A stretch of 64,000 nucleotides of DNA from Andrena cerasifolii (lineage: Eukaryota > Arthropoda > Insecta > Hymenoptera > Andrenidae), in NCBI RefSeq assembly GCF_050908995.1, contig NC_135130.1, positions 4,767,001 through 4,831,000 of the forward strand, given 5' to 3'. This document shows, one piece after another, positions 1-11,751 of the stretch. Both the position numbers and the translations under genes were made by a program. Numbering within the stretch: the first letter of the stretch is position 1; every line of letters begins with the position of its first letter. Under the pieces are notes generated by a model. The model was not told the origin of the DNA. It saw only the letters and a program-made list of their open reading frames with translations, and searched no databases.

Positions 1-233
1 CTGGTTCCGAACGGCAGTGCTCACCGCTGAACCAAATTTTTAAAAATGCTTCTTGGATGTCGCTTGTTATTTAACTGTAAACTTAAATATTTTTCCACGA
101 AAAAATTACCAAATGTTCTTTAAATGTTGCTCTTTTAAGCGCAAAAAGTTTTGTGAAAATACACACTTCCGCTTCTTCAAAAAAAATTCACAAATATTCG
201 CCTCCTTTCGCCTGACTAGGTATAACCCCTTAA
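1..233. mobile_element. TTAA-flanked foldback element, right arm (cut by window edge)
   Basis: The stretch from about 48 to 233 matches the right arm of the foldback element at 2053-2743, with the same order of blocks: TTCTTGGATGTCG, ATTACCAAATGTTCTTTA, GTTGCTCTTTTAAG, then the terminus CTGACTAGGTATAACCCC. It ends in TTAA at 230-233. TTAA targets and ends rich in G or C next to the TTAA are typical of piggyBac-type transposons. The left part lies outside the window, so the full size is unknown. No coding capacity is visible. Confidence 0.7.
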
Positions 234-1843
234 AGCACGTGCTTCATATTGCTGCCAAGTCAGAGGCACTGCGTTCTAAAATAATATTGCCATACGAAAC
301 AAATCTTCCATAGAGATCGTAAGGAAATCCCAATACCGCTTCAGTTTAGCGTTTCGGGGATCAGGGTAGCAAAATAACAGACCCAGAAAGTAACAAGAGC
401 AACAAGAACGAAGGGTATATTGACAGAAATCACGCAGGGGTATGAAGAAGCTTCCAGTGCTTTACATTCGCTCCTTGCAATTTTAAATCATGTCGCATAT
501 CGTGGACGAAAGAAACAATGAAGTCGTGGCAGAGAAATACTCGGGGAATGCGGAAGAACGCACTGACAGTGTTCTCACAGGCGAAACCAAGAAGATGTGA
601 ATTTTTCAGCAAGGTGTATCTCCTTATCCGTGGATCCCACATTTATTTCCGTTTGCAAATATTTGCCCCGTATATACAGGCATAGAACGCACATTGTAAC
701 GTTGAAAAAGCTATGCGCGATACACCGAAGGGTAGACACGGTGCCTCAGAGGTAGCGTAAGGACAATAAGTAGCGCATTTTTGCGGAAATATACAACAGG
801 ATCTACTAGGAGTCAGATCTCGAATGCCCTCGAGTAATCTTCTCCTTGAGAGTATGCCGGAACGCGGGAAAACGCTCAGAGGATCTTGAAATACAGACAA
901 CCACTCGCATACGGCAGGAAAAATGAAATAGAAAATAAAGCGAATTTCCAGGCTTTTCCTTCGCGGGCGGACTTTCCTCGATTCACTCTCGAGCACTTCG
1001 ATCTCCGGCGACTGGCTCGAGAGTAATTTCCACACTATGAAAGACCATCCAGCTTATCAAAAAAAAATGTGAAAAATATGATTTTTGGCATGTCAGATGG
1101 TTGTTGGAAAATTAGAGAGACTTCGTTTTTGAAATTCGTACGATTGAAACTTTAGAATCCTACGCACAGCTAGCACAATTTAAATGTTGCCTCGAAATCC
1201 AAAATGCAGGGAAAATGTGGAGTGAGTTAATTAAAAAATGTGGGGGGTAGGAGAAACTTTTGCGTGTTCATTTTTTTTTATGTCACTGTCGTGACTGAAC
1301 TGTGTAATGGACAGTGTCCATTAAAAAGTGAGTACCAGGCAGGTTTGCTAATGAAGCGAACCGGTGTGACATTTTTTTTGCCTCCACCCCCATCATGAAT
1401 CCTTGGATCTGTGACTCCACCACCGCTCTCCCACCTTTCGTAACTACCTGGTAGACAGTTTTCGTGTATTCCGAATTCGGGCGTAAACAAGGACACCCCT
1501 GGCGAGTAAGCTTCGAGCAATCAGTATTATTCGGGCCGTGACAACGGAAGGAACACTCGAAGCACGCTTCTCGCGACGCGTAATTGTTGAGCGAGGTGAT
1601 AGTGCTTTAAGGATCGTTTCATTATTATCCGTTAACAAAGGGTGCTTTATTAAATTTCATGTGGGATGTTGAGAAATATTCGAAATAACTGCTACTAGTT
1701 AGCATTTAAATAGCGCGCGCCGGGCCTCGAAGTTTCCAAATTGAAGCTTCAGATTGCCAAACGGTAAGTGGGTTTTAGATTTCTTTTGGTTACTATAATT
1801 TTGGGACACCCTGTGGCACGGAACAAACCCTATCAAGTTGACC
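234..1843. other. Non-coding spacer
   Basis: No exon with recognisable protein similarity was found on either strand. The short open frames here (for example minus 643-1035) show no domain, no paired splice sites and no family I know. If the octopamine-receptor gene at 12 kb continues to the left, this stretch is intronic to it on the minus strand. Confidence 0.5.
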
Positions 1844-2042
1844 CAGTGGCGCACTCAGGATTCAATATTGGGGGGAGCCGAGTTGAAACGGGTAAAATTA
1901 TTTTTAATGCAAATTTAATAAAATTCATTAGGTGATTATAAAAAGTTATTTAAAGAATAAAATTCAGGTTCCTTTTCTTCTTACAAACCCTCTTCTTTGG
2001 GGGTGTTATAGCCACTTGGCCCGCCCTCTGGATGCGCCACTG
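1844..2042. mobile_element. Short hAT-like miniature element
   Basis: The ends are inverted copies: CAGTGGCGCACTCAGGA at 1844 and, on the other strand, CAGTGGCGCATCCAGAG from 2042. Ends of the form CAGTGGCG are common in hAT-type miniature elements. No 8-bp target duplication could be matched (AGTTGACC on the left, CGATCAAC on the right), so the assignment rests on the ends alone. The 199-bp interior has no coding potential. It stops just before the TTAA foldback element that begins at 2053. Confidence 0.5.
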
Positions 2043-2052
2043 CGATCAACCC

Positions 2053-2743
2053 TTAAGGGGTTATATCTAGTCAGGAGACCGAAAAGAGGCGAATTTTTTT
2101 TGAAAAAGCGGAAGCTTATATTTTTACAGAAATTTTTGCAACTAAAAGAGCAACATTTAAAGAACATTTGGTAATTTTTTTTGTAGAAAAATATTTACGT
2201 ATATAATAAAAATAGAACGACATCCAAGAAGCCTTTTTAAAAACGGTGAAGAAGATATCTCAAAAACTACTGCAGCAATCTTTCTGAAATTTTGTGGGCT
2301 TATTTTTTATATAAAAAGCTACTGAATGACGGGGGGATTTTTTTTTCTATTGTATAGTTTCGATTATATCAACGAAAAATGGCTTCATAATTATCAATAA
2401 TGGCCGTTTTGGTTTGATAAAATCGAAACTGTACAATGGAAAAAAAAATCCCCCCGTCATTCAGTAGCTTTTTATATAAAAAATAAGCCCACAAAATTTC
2501 AGAAAGATTGGTGCAGTAGTTTTTGAGATATCTTCTTCATCGTTTTTAAAAAGGCTTCTTGGATGTCGTTGTATTTTTATTATAAACGTAAATATTTTTC
2601 TACAAAAAAAATTACCAAATGTTCTTTACATGTTGCTCTTTTAAGTGCAAAATGTTCTGTAAAAATATATGCTTCCACTTTTTCAAAAAAAATTCACAAA
2701 CATTCGCCTCTTTGCAGCCTCCTGACTAGGTATAACCCCTTAA
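2053..2743. mobile_element. TTAA-flanked foldback element (piggyBac-like MITE), complete
   Basis: This is a nearly complete palindrome of about 690 bp centred near 2395. Its ends are TTAAGGGGTTATATCTAGTC at 2053 and, reverse-complemented, TTAAGGGGTTATACCTAGTC at 2743. Both arms carry the same blocks in mirror order (the TTGGATGTCG block, the CAAATGTTCTTTA block, and a CCCCCCGTCATTCAGTAGC block close to the centre). TTAA flanks point to piggyBac-type mobilisation. It has no coding capacity. A related arm lies at the left edge of the window. Confidence 0.85.
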
Positions 2744-3351
2744 TTAATTGCAAAGTAGCATATTGAAACTGAGACTTGTTCTTTGGCATGAAGTTTATTA
2801 ACATCATATGCTTTAAAAAACATGTTTGTTTAGTCAAAAATATGCATTATACATGACGCTACAGATGGATCATTAAAGAGGCTTTTTAAAAAAAGTTTCT
2901 TTTGTTTTGCTGTGATAACTCAAAAACGGAGGTTCCAATCGATTCAAATCAAATTGGAGCATGTTAAAAAAAATGCGTAGTTGCGGACCGGACCTAAAAT
3001 AGAAGTTAATGAATATTCTTATTTTTTATGAACAGAAACTAAGACCTTATCTTTTGAGGCTTGGGGGAGAGTAAGCCCTCATTAATGGGGTTTTAGATTA
3101 TTTTCATAAAGAATAAGAATTTTCATTAACTTCAATTTAGGTCCGGTCCGAAACTACATATTTTGTGAACATGTTCGAATTTGATTTGAATCGATTGGAA
3201 CCTCCGTTTTTGCGTTATCACTGCAAAACAAAAGAATATTTTTAAAAAGTCATATTTTTAACTAAACAAACATGTTTTTTAAAGCTTATGATGTTAATAA
3301 ACTTCAAGCCAAAGAACAAGTCTCAGTTTCAATTTGTTTCTTTGCAATTAA
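2744..3351. mobile_element. Second TTAA-flanked foldback element, abutting the first
   Basis: The left end reads TTAATTGCAAAG and the right end reads CTTTGCAATTAA, so the element is bounded by TTAA at 2744-2747 and 3348-3351. The arms are mirror copies of about 290 bp: the block with ACTGAGACTTGTTCTTTGGC recurs inverted near 3312-3331, and the GGTCCGGTCCG block near 3140 mirrors CGGACCGGACC near 2985. The sequence differs from the element at 2053, so this is another family inserted directly beside it. Confidence 0.75.
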
Positions 3352-4044
3352 TTGAAACAGAAATGCTTCATTTTAGGCAGGAACGACTACGAGGTGGAAC
3401 GACGTGGAGACTTTGTTACCTAAATGGTGAGGTAGACTCTGACCCACGCCAATTATTATTCCCATTTGCACAATGAACTTTCATTTTTTTTTTTGCGTAA
3501 AACTTTCGAGTTTTACGTATATTAATACAAGTGGGACAAATGGAATATTCTTTGTAAAGAATGTGGATATAGAATCAGTTGTTTTCGTACGTCGAAATAA
3601 ACCATTTTACCATTATTACCATTTGAGGGTTAAAATTCCCTCGAGCCACGGATACTTTCAATTAAAAGCCTAATTCCGACCGAAGCCACAGGAAGATTTC
3701 GTTCCCTGAAACCCTCCGGTGATGAACTTTACGAAACCGCAGCGTCACCTTAAAAAAAGATGAAGAGAGATAAAAAAAAAACTTCGCTCGTCGATGCGCT
3801 ACCAAGTTACGTAACGCCAAGTTTGCCGAAGTAGGGACGATCCTCTTAATTCTGCAAAATTAGTTCAATAAAGCGCTCTCATTCGCTACGTTCCGCGTTC
3901 ACTTTACCTACCCCCTCTCGCTTTAAATTAGAATACTTGACTCGTCGAACCGCAAAACACTACAAAACACGCGATCCCCCATCAATTTCGAAGAGCCGAG
4001 GGTAAAATGCTTCCCTGAATTTTCAACGAGTCTCTTCCTTCCTC

Positions 4045-4242
4045 TATTTAACCCTCGAACAGCCGTGCCTGGGCCTATTTCGACCCATGTTCTCGATATT
4101 TGTAATTTACGTACGGGAAACGATGTTTAGAAATTGAAGTACTAGTTGCTGTCACAAATGAATCATGATGTTAAGTGATAGGGAGAGAAAGAAGGGTGCG
4201 TTGGGGTCTAAACTGACCCAGCGACGGTCCTCCAATATTTAA
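4045..4242. mobile_element. Short TTAA element with degenerate inverted ends
   Basis: The left side runs from TTAACCCTCGAACAGCC, followed by CGTGCCTGGGCC and then GACCC. The right side, read on the other strand from TTAA at 4239-4242, contains GGAGGACCGTCGCTGGGTC and then GACCCC. The order and spacing match, with many mismatches. A short related fragment (GGGTCTGAAAAGACCCAGGC) occurs near 58279. The TTAA at 4239 is shared with the next element. Confidence 0.45.
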
Positions 4243-5245
4243 GGTAGCTCCTGAATAATCTACTGAATTCAAGAACAAAAAGCAAAACTAATTTGGAATG
4301 CAAGAAACCCTTGTACAAAATTTAAAATCGATTTACCACATAGTTATCGAGAAATTGTTAATTAAAATTAATGCATTTTAACACTGTGGCATGTGGCAGA
4401 GTCGAAAAAAGTGGGTTATAGTTTCAGTTTTTTTTTCTGAAACAGGAGAACTATATTCAAAAAGTGTACCAAAATTGGCAGCAACGTGCATCGAAATGTC
4501 AGGAAATGAATTTATTAATTTCTGCAAAACTGACTAGTTTCTTCGTAAATGCCCATAAAAAATAGGTCTACGTGCAAATTTTTCAGAAACTGCGCACAGT
4601 AGTCAACGTGGCAACGTCGCACTATCGATATGCTTAGATATTTAAATAGCGAACGACGATTCAAATTCATATGAAGGCTAATTATATTGTAAGTCATATT
4701 AGTTATCCGAAATTTGTAGATAAAATATTAATTAACATAATTATTAAATTTATTTATTGTTGTTAAACAATTTTCTCAAGTTTGTCGAATTTTTTTTTCC
4801 AATATTATTTTTTTAATAAATTTACCTTTGTAACGAAACCTTTCTGACATTTTGGTTATAAAAAACGCTCCCAATGAATGAGACGTTGTCAGATCTGCTG
4901 CTGCAATTCACTACGCTGACCAATTTAATATTCTATTTTCGTATTACAATTACTTATATTAACATTGAACTTTGTAAAAAATTATTATTATTAAATAATA
5001 ATTTATAATTAATAAATAAAATTATTATTAAATAATAATTTTTATTATTAAATAATAATTTTTTACATCATTTATACATATTTTGAAAAGTTCAATGTTA
5101 ATATAAGTAATTGTAATACGAAAATAGAATATTAAATTGGTCAGCGTAGTGAAATAATTTTCTATAGTATATCATCCTACTTTATATTTATCATTTATTT
5201 CCCAACTCTAATTTGACTGACATAGTTGGTTAGGAACTACCTTAA
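4239..5245. mobile_element. TTAA element of about 1 kb with a nested foldback
   Basis: The ends TTAAGGTAGCTCCT at 4239 and, on the other strand from 5245, TTAAGGTAGTTCCT are inverted copies. Inside, 4908-5154 is a separate palindrome: CACTACGCTGACCAATTTAA recurs inverted at 5134-5153, with AT-rich TTATTATTAAATAATAA sequence as the centre. The inner palindrome is either part of the element or a later insertion. No coding capacity is seen. Confidence 0.6.
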
Positions 5246-5391
5246 GTAATTATAAGTTGTAATAGAGCAAAGAAAATAGACATTAAGGTAAACTCGGTGA
5301 ATTTAGGAATAGGGATCTAGAAATTAAGTAGAAAACTCGCAAATTGGTCAGCCAGGGAAGATCACGCTGAAAGCCCTATTTGATATATATA

Positions 5392-5574
5392 GAAAGCAAG
5401 TAAAAGTTTTCGAGATAATTTACCAATTATCTCGAAAACTAATTGATAAATTATCTGGAAAACTAATTGATAAATTATCTGGAAAACTAATTGATAAATT
5501 ATCTGGAAAACTAATTGATAAATTATCTGGAAATCTAATTGATAAATTATCTCGAAAACTTTTACTTGCTTTTC
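5392..5574. repeat. Tandem 24-bp array enclosed by inverted arms
   Basis: About six copies of a 24-bp unit (TTATCTGGAAAACTAATTGA plus TAAA) lie at 5430-5550. The outer flanks are inverted copies of each other: AAGCAAGTAAAAGTTTTCGA at 5394 and TCGAAAACTTTTACTTGCTT near 5552-5571. The unit length is a multiple of three and contains no stop on the minus strand, which produces an 8-residue repeat peptide (IIYQLVFQ). I regard this as spurious because the repeat continues into non-coding flanks. Confidence 0.8.
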
Positions 5575-7069
5575 TATGGGGAATCCATCCACCCTTGGGC
5601 TGCATTTGACCACCGATAAATGTTAAAAAGAAACTACACGAATAACGGCAACAGCGCATAATTGCAGTGCAGTAAGACTTCGATCTTGGAGATTTTCTGC
5701 AGGAATCATTTCCCAGAGTTATGCGCTGCCCCTCGAGGTAATCGCCGAGAGGGTAGGAACGCACCCCCACCCTCCCTAGGCAAGATGAGACGATGAAGTT
5801 TGGGATAGCAAATGGAGAGGCAGGGATGCCTTCTGGGAAGGGGTGAATGGGTGGCTCGTGATCATGAATCGATCCAAGAGGGAGCTGATGGGGACTGCTC
5901 GGTCTCGCGCAGGAATATATATCCTGTGGGTATTCCCAAAGGGGAAGAAACGAGACTGATAAACGTAGTATCCACGATATGGGAGTAATAGAGAACATTT
6001 GCGGTCGAACTTGACAATTTCAAGCCAAAAGGAAGTGGCCGAGAAGATAAGGGCGGTCTTCTCAAATAAACCCCGAATTCTATGTCGACAAATTCTCTTT
6101 CTGTGGTCCATACTCGCGATGGTTATTGCTCCATTGAACGTAGCAACCAGCGAAAAGGATACGAGCCACCGATCTCGAGGAAATCTTTCACTTTCTCGTC
6201 GTGACAGCTGTCGAGGGTGTTCCTTTAAAACTCTGAATGCTGCTCTAAAAGCCACGTTATCAGGGATGTTGACAAATCACCGATTAACTGGCAATTTGTC
6301 GAGCCAATCTTCCTCCGCTTCCGTTTGATCGATGCGCGTGTTCAATTTCCAGCGAAGGAAGTGGTTTAACGATTTCCCGGGAAAGTGTTTGCGAGGAATC
6401 CTGCGAGAATCGATTTTAATTATACCGAGAAATGGTGGGATGTGGATCGGGGAAACTCGAGGATATATATGATTTCCTTTCGTTTTTGCGCCACGGAGGT
6501 CGGTTAAATGGAAGCACGAAATGGCCGACGTGATGCCAGCTGAGTGCAGTTAAGAGATTGGCGAAGTGATTGTTCTATGTAGTTGTTAGGGTGGGGAGGG
6601 TTTTTGGGATTTTTTATATTGGGCTTAGAGTCCCGTGCTTCTGCGAAATTGAAGTCAGTGTTAGTTAGGAATCACGAGTGACTTGGATGTTTCAGAGTAA
6701 AATTGTTCCTGGTTCTCTATTTAATTGGATTTACCGAAGGTGGTGGAATAGTTATAATCAATTTCAGGGAGCATTGAAGCATTTATTGGTCTGTATTAAA
6801 ATATTTTATCAGTTGTTATACCTAGGTGCGTTTGATAAAAGAAAATGAACGATTTTCTAGAAGTCTGTGGTGCAATGTGGATATTTCTTAGCCCATAACA
6901 ACCCTTTCATTCTTTTTCGTTACCTTGAAATGGGTTTTCGAAATGCGATTCGATTGTTTTAGTTTTTAACAATAAGACGCAACCGTTTATTTGGGTAGAT
7001 TATTTGTTTGTTTATTTATTTAACGGGAGTACCCTTTAGTTACAACGAAGCATATAACTAACAAGGAGG
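5575..7069. other. Non-coding spacer
   Basis: Several overlapping open frames on both strands (for example plus 5999-6328, minus 5776-6255) are mutually incompatible and show no recognisable domain. No convincing splice-flanked exon or RNA gene was found. Confidence 0.45.
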
Positions 7070-7410
7070 GTATCCCAAGTGTCCGCTTCCGATTGCCTTG
7101 ATTTTTGGATATGTTTCAGAGAACCGAAAAATTAGATTTACGTGTTTTTTTATTTTTGCCTGTTTTGCATGTTTGGAGGGTGAAACCACCCCTCAGAATT
7201 GTAAGATTTTTCAGCTGTTCGTCTCTGATTGTTTTGGCCAAAAACCACAGCAATCGGAGGCGGGCACCATCTATTCTTATGAAATTTGAGGGGTGGTTTC
7301 ACCCCCTGAACATGCAAACATGCGAAAATAAAAAGACACCTTTTCTTATTTTTCGATCCTCTAAAACATATCTAAAATTCAAAGCAATCGGAGGCGAACA
7401 CCTGGGATAC
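7070..7410. mobile_element. Foldback miniature element
   Basis: The arms are mirror copies. GTATCCCAAGTGTCCGCTTC followed by CGATTGC at the left matches GTATCCCAGGTGTTCGCCTC followed by CGATTGC read from 7410 on the other strand. Closer to the centre, GGGTGAAACCACCCCTCA at about 7180 mirrors TGAGGGGTGGTTTCACCC at about 7288. The loop is about 85 bp. No flanking duplication was identified. Confidence 0.75.
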
Positions 7411-7526
7411 TTTCCGCAAGTAAGAGGCAGTTTATAATAATTGTACAGTTGGATGCAAAAACGGCCTCAAGACACTCAGGCCCTTTTTGCATAAAACGCA
7501 TAAGTAGATTCCTCAGTCTTTTCCCA

Positions 7527-8413
7527 TACAGTGCCGGACAAAAGTATTAGGACACCCTTTAAAACAGACTAACTTTTTTCAAATTGGTCCAAACGACTTG
7601 ATTTTTTTTTGTGAAGCCAGAAGAATTAGTTTGTAAAGTGCAATTGGTCGGAATAGCGAAGAAAATAGTGAAGGTCGCTTTTTCAACTTTTTTATCTCAG
7701 CCTGTAATGAAAATTTGAAAATCTCTTTTGTAAATTTAAGTGAGTTGTATACATGCTGAAAATTTCTTCGAAATCTCATTATATTAATGTCCAAAAGTAT
7801 TTCAAAACTTGTTACTGTTGGACGTTCCGTAACAGAGAAAATGGAATAAAATATCATTGTTGCTTTTAATGTGATTGAACTAGTCAGATTCTAATAAATT
7901 ATATTCAATTTTTCCCTCCGAAATTGTTTAATGATATTGATATATATATATGTAATATATAATATAATATTAATATTAATATTAATATAATATAATATAA
8001 TATAATATAATATAATATAATATAATATAATATAATATAATATAATATAATATAATATAATATAATATAATATAATATAATATAATATAATATAATATAA
8101 TATAATATAATATAATATAATATAATATAATATAATATAATATAATATAATATAATATAATATAATATAATATAATATAATAGAATAGAATAGAATAGAA
8201 TAGAATAGAATAGAATAGAATATAATATAATATATATTATATTATATGTATATATATATCATTAAACAATTTCGGAGGGAAAAATTGAATATAATTTATT
8301 AGAATCTGACTAGTTCAATCACATTAAAAGCAACAATGATATTTTATTCAATTTTCTCTGTTACGAAACGTCCAACAGTAACAAGTGACGAAATACTTTT
8401 GGACATTACTGTA
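7527..8413. mobile_element. Tc1/mariner-like non-autonomous element with expanded core
   Basis: The left end TACAGTGCCGGACAAAAGTA (7527) and the right end, read inward from 8413, TACAGTAATGTCCAAAAGTA resemble each other and begin with TA, the target of Tc1/mariner transposases. A long inner inverted repeat (about 7789-7950 against 8240-8408) encloses the AT-rich core. The ACTGTTGGACG block and the GAACTAGTCAGATTCTAATA block occur in mirror order on both sides. No transposase is encoded; the open frame at minus 7579-7857 lies within the left arm. Confidence 0.7.
7960..8234. repeat. (TATAA)n microsatellite
   Basis: About 270 bp of a nearly perfect 5-bp TATAA repeat lie at the centre of the Tc1/mariner-like element, with a short interior run in which TATAA has become TAGAA (about 8180-8220). 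Copies of a simple unit in the loop of a palindrome are prone to length change. Confidence 0.95.
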
Positions 8414-10932
8414 CGTGGTAATTGAAGGAAGCATGATCGTCAAAAGCGAGCAGGGGGCGTTCGACGAGCTGTCGACGATTTCCGTGCGTCCGCGGCGTCT
8501 TCAATTTCCGTTGACCCCCGTTCGACCAGAAAAGGGATCTGCATTCCGACGTTTCCGATGTCGCCAGCCAAAGCGCCGAGGAAACGATCGTCTCGGTCGA
8601 GCGCCCCGCGGAAAATCAACCCCCGTCCACCGCGCGGGAAAGAATTCTATTTCGCCATCGACGTCTCAGGACGGACCAAGGAAAGGGCGACAGGGGGGGG
8701 GGGCGTGGGAACTTCGTGCAAAACTCGAAACGATCGTTGAGAGATACTCGAAATCCCTCGGAATCCCGATACGCGGCGAACCGTCGCGTGTAATCACGCA
8801 GCTAAATAATTAATGCGACGACGACGGTAGGGTGGGAATACAGAGTAATTAGTGGGTAATTGGTGAAATGTAACGGGGCGAATTCGGTGGCATGGTTGAA
8901 GCAGTTTCCTTGGATAGAAAATTTGGTGCGCATAGGCTGCTGGGAAATAGGATTCAGGAGGTTAGAGCATGTGGAGTTAGGTGAACTGACGAGATTTGGG
9001 TGATTTCATTCAAACTGTGCGAATATTAGTACAGTAAATATACTATATATAATAATAGTGGCACGTATTGTAGTGGTGGGAAGGAAATTTAAGATGTGAA
9101 TGGTGGCAGAAATAAGATAGTTCCTTAGGAAAGAATTTGTATTTGAAGGATAAGGGGAAAAACAAGGAATGTCACAAAACAGCTTCATTGATAAAATCAA
9201 GTTTTAATAATTTCGTCCATCAGTAAAGAAACAAGGTTCAATGAACATAACAGTATCGTTCATGGCATGAACAATTTATACTCTAATTAGGCATGAGTAA
9301 AGGACTGAATAAAAAGATAATTGTTTTAATATCTTTCAAATGGAACACTGCAGAATACTGTATCAAAATAAATGACCACTTCTATTATTAACGAAACCAG
9401 GATGTGTATACAGTGGTGTCCTAGGACTCTTGACGTAGTCCAAGCTTACACTAATCAGAAATTTGCTACATAGTGCAAGTAGGAAGGCTGGGGACATTCC
9501 TTGCTTTGTTTCAGTGGAGGGTGGACATTCCCTGTTTTTACCAGTACACCAAATTTTTAACGTTGCCTTATGTATGTGGGAATTTCTACTTTATGACACT
9601 TTGTGATTCGACAGTTCTGGGGTCCAAGTTTCCACCAATAAAATATGTTACGTATCGCAGAATCACTAAAAATGGACATTCCCTGTTTTTCCCCTTACCC
9701 TTCATTTTAAGGTTTATATCCAACAGAGTGGACTTACAGGGTAGATTGTAGATAATCCCTATTGTGTTATAATTTTGCAGTATTATGGGGAGCATTACTG
9801 TTTTGCTTAGATAAATTCAAAATAGCTGACAAGATCCAATAGAAGCTTCTAAAATACTGCAGAATCCTTTGGCAGAAGTGTGTGGATAATTTGTGAAAGT
9901 GGAAGAAATGCATATATATATAGATTACTTCACCTCGTCAAGTGCATTTCTTCCACTTATATATATCACTACACAATGAGGTGTAGATTCACCCCTCAAA
10001 GCAGTGGCCATTACTTTTTATACACCCTGTACAAAAGAAAGCAAAGTACTATGATCCCGCAAATATGAAATCGGTTCTAACTCCAACATAGTTAATCAAC
10101 CTGAATTTAATATTCTTAAAAACTCAACTCTCATTTTTCCCGACGCCCCGCACAGTATCAGAAATACATTGGTTTATAGACGAGGAATCGAAGGGAGATC
10201 CAAAATCGCAATGCCACGATAAATAATGTCCTTTCCCACGACAGATTCGAATGACTTCCCCTCACCGTATTTTGTATTTGCCTCGATCTGAATCACAGCG
10301 TATATACGAGAGCGTGTAGATTTAAATTGGAGAAACTGAAGGCTGAAGGAGACGGGAATCCATATATCACTGCCCGTCGTCGACTGCAAATGGAATGCAA
10401 CTTCGGTCCAAGACAAATCTGAGAGACTTCATTCGAGGATCTCATACGCATTTCAATAGAAACTCGCGCCATAAATATTTATCAGTCACGCTTGGCTAGC
10501 ACCCGAATAAAATATTTTCGAAATCATACTGTCGAAAAAAACGCGAAGCGACTTTAAAATACTCGTGAGTCACTCCAGCAAGGTTACACTGAATTATTTC
10601 GTTATTTGGTTACTAGCCAAATAATTCTCTTTTCGCTTCGAATAACTGACTCCTGAAATAATCTCGCGACTGTTTGAAACCAGAATAGTTTAAAACAGTT
10701 ATCTGAAAGAAAAAATCATTTTGAGACGATCGATTCGCTTTTGACACAAAACAATTCATTATTTCAAATATTATCTTTCATTTCAGTATTTCAAATATTG
10801 CCTTGCAGCGATACCTCCCGACTCTGCCACCAGATGGCCACTCGACCGTTCCGCTCTCTCGCTAGTTCTCCCTCAACTACCGATTCCCATATATACCAGT
10901 TTCATCCTACCTTCTAACATCCCCGCATCTAA
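8414..10932. other. Non-coding spacer with one short hairpin
   Basis: No recognisable exon was found. A plus open frame at 8385-8813 starts inside the transposon end and runs through GC-richer DNA without any domain. At 9899-9956 the sequence GTGGAAGAAATGCA and its inverted copy TGCATTTCTTCCAC face each other across about 30 bp. The stretch is probably intronic to the octopamine receptor. Confidence 0.45.
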
Positions 10933-10948
10933 AACAGAGCCTGCTAGG

Positions 10949-11751
10949 AATTCATAACTTCCAAACAAACAGTTTAATTTACAGTTCCATCTACCCAAAC
11001 CCTCAATACTACGATAAATCTAAATAAACCGGATACACGCCACCAGAATCCTTCATCTATTTAGACTCATACAAAATAAAAACAATTTATACAAAACTAT
11101 ACCATATTATGCTGACATTGATTCAAATGATCCCGCGATGCGTTTCAAATACAAGTTAACAATTTACGACCACAAAGACAAATACCGGAACAACACTGAG
11201 AAATACTGGCGGCTCCATTAAAAATTTAACATAAGAGCAAAGTTATTCTAAATTAACGTGCCTCCCCGCAAATAATCTAGTATACTAGGAAATACCTAAA
11301 CCTTAGGACTTACTCAATGTTCCCTTATTATTACACCATATCATAATTATACTGTAATTAGTTATCATTAAGAGAAACAAATGTATATAATCTTAAGTTA
11401 TAGGATATTAACTGACTAGACATAATTTTCCTCCTCCTAATTCTTCCCCTCTTTCTACTATCAGCTTTACTTCTGAACTAATAAACACTAAAGATTGTTG
11501 TAACAGTTCCAAACCAAACTATCTAACTTTTAAGTACCATAAGTTTAGTCTAAGTATGATAATACAGCATTAAGTGCAACCTAAATAGCAGACTAACGAT
11601 AAGACTATGCGTGCTCCAGTGCTGGAGCCTTTAGTCTAACCCCCGAAGACTGCGCCTCTAGAAACTTTTAATTCGTTATGTTTATTGTACTCCTGTTATT
11701 ATTTATTACCCTTTCTTCTTTTGGCACAATAAACGTTTGTTAAAAAAAAAG
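10949..11751 (+). mobile_element. Retroposed insertion with poly(A) tail and 16-bp target duplication
   Basis: AACAGAGCCTGCTAGG occurs at 10933-10948 and again at 11752-11767. The 803 bp between them end in ACAATAAACGTTTGTT plus a run of nine A's and a G, so a polyadenylation signal and tail directly precede the second copy. This is the signature of target-primed reverse transcription. The body has no open frame I recognise. It is most likely the 3' end of a 5'-truncated non-LTR element, or a retroposed transcript. It lies on the opposite strand to the octopamine-receptor gene, within its intron. Confidence 0.8.

Noticed and set aside
5362..5613. Minus-strand repeat protein (IIYQLVFQ units)
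   Set aside because: It is created by a 24-bp tandem DNA repeat within a palindrome; no similarity outside the repeat.
8385..8813. 142-codon plus-strand frame
   Set aside because: It starts inside the right end of the Tc1/mariner-like element and has no recognisable domain.
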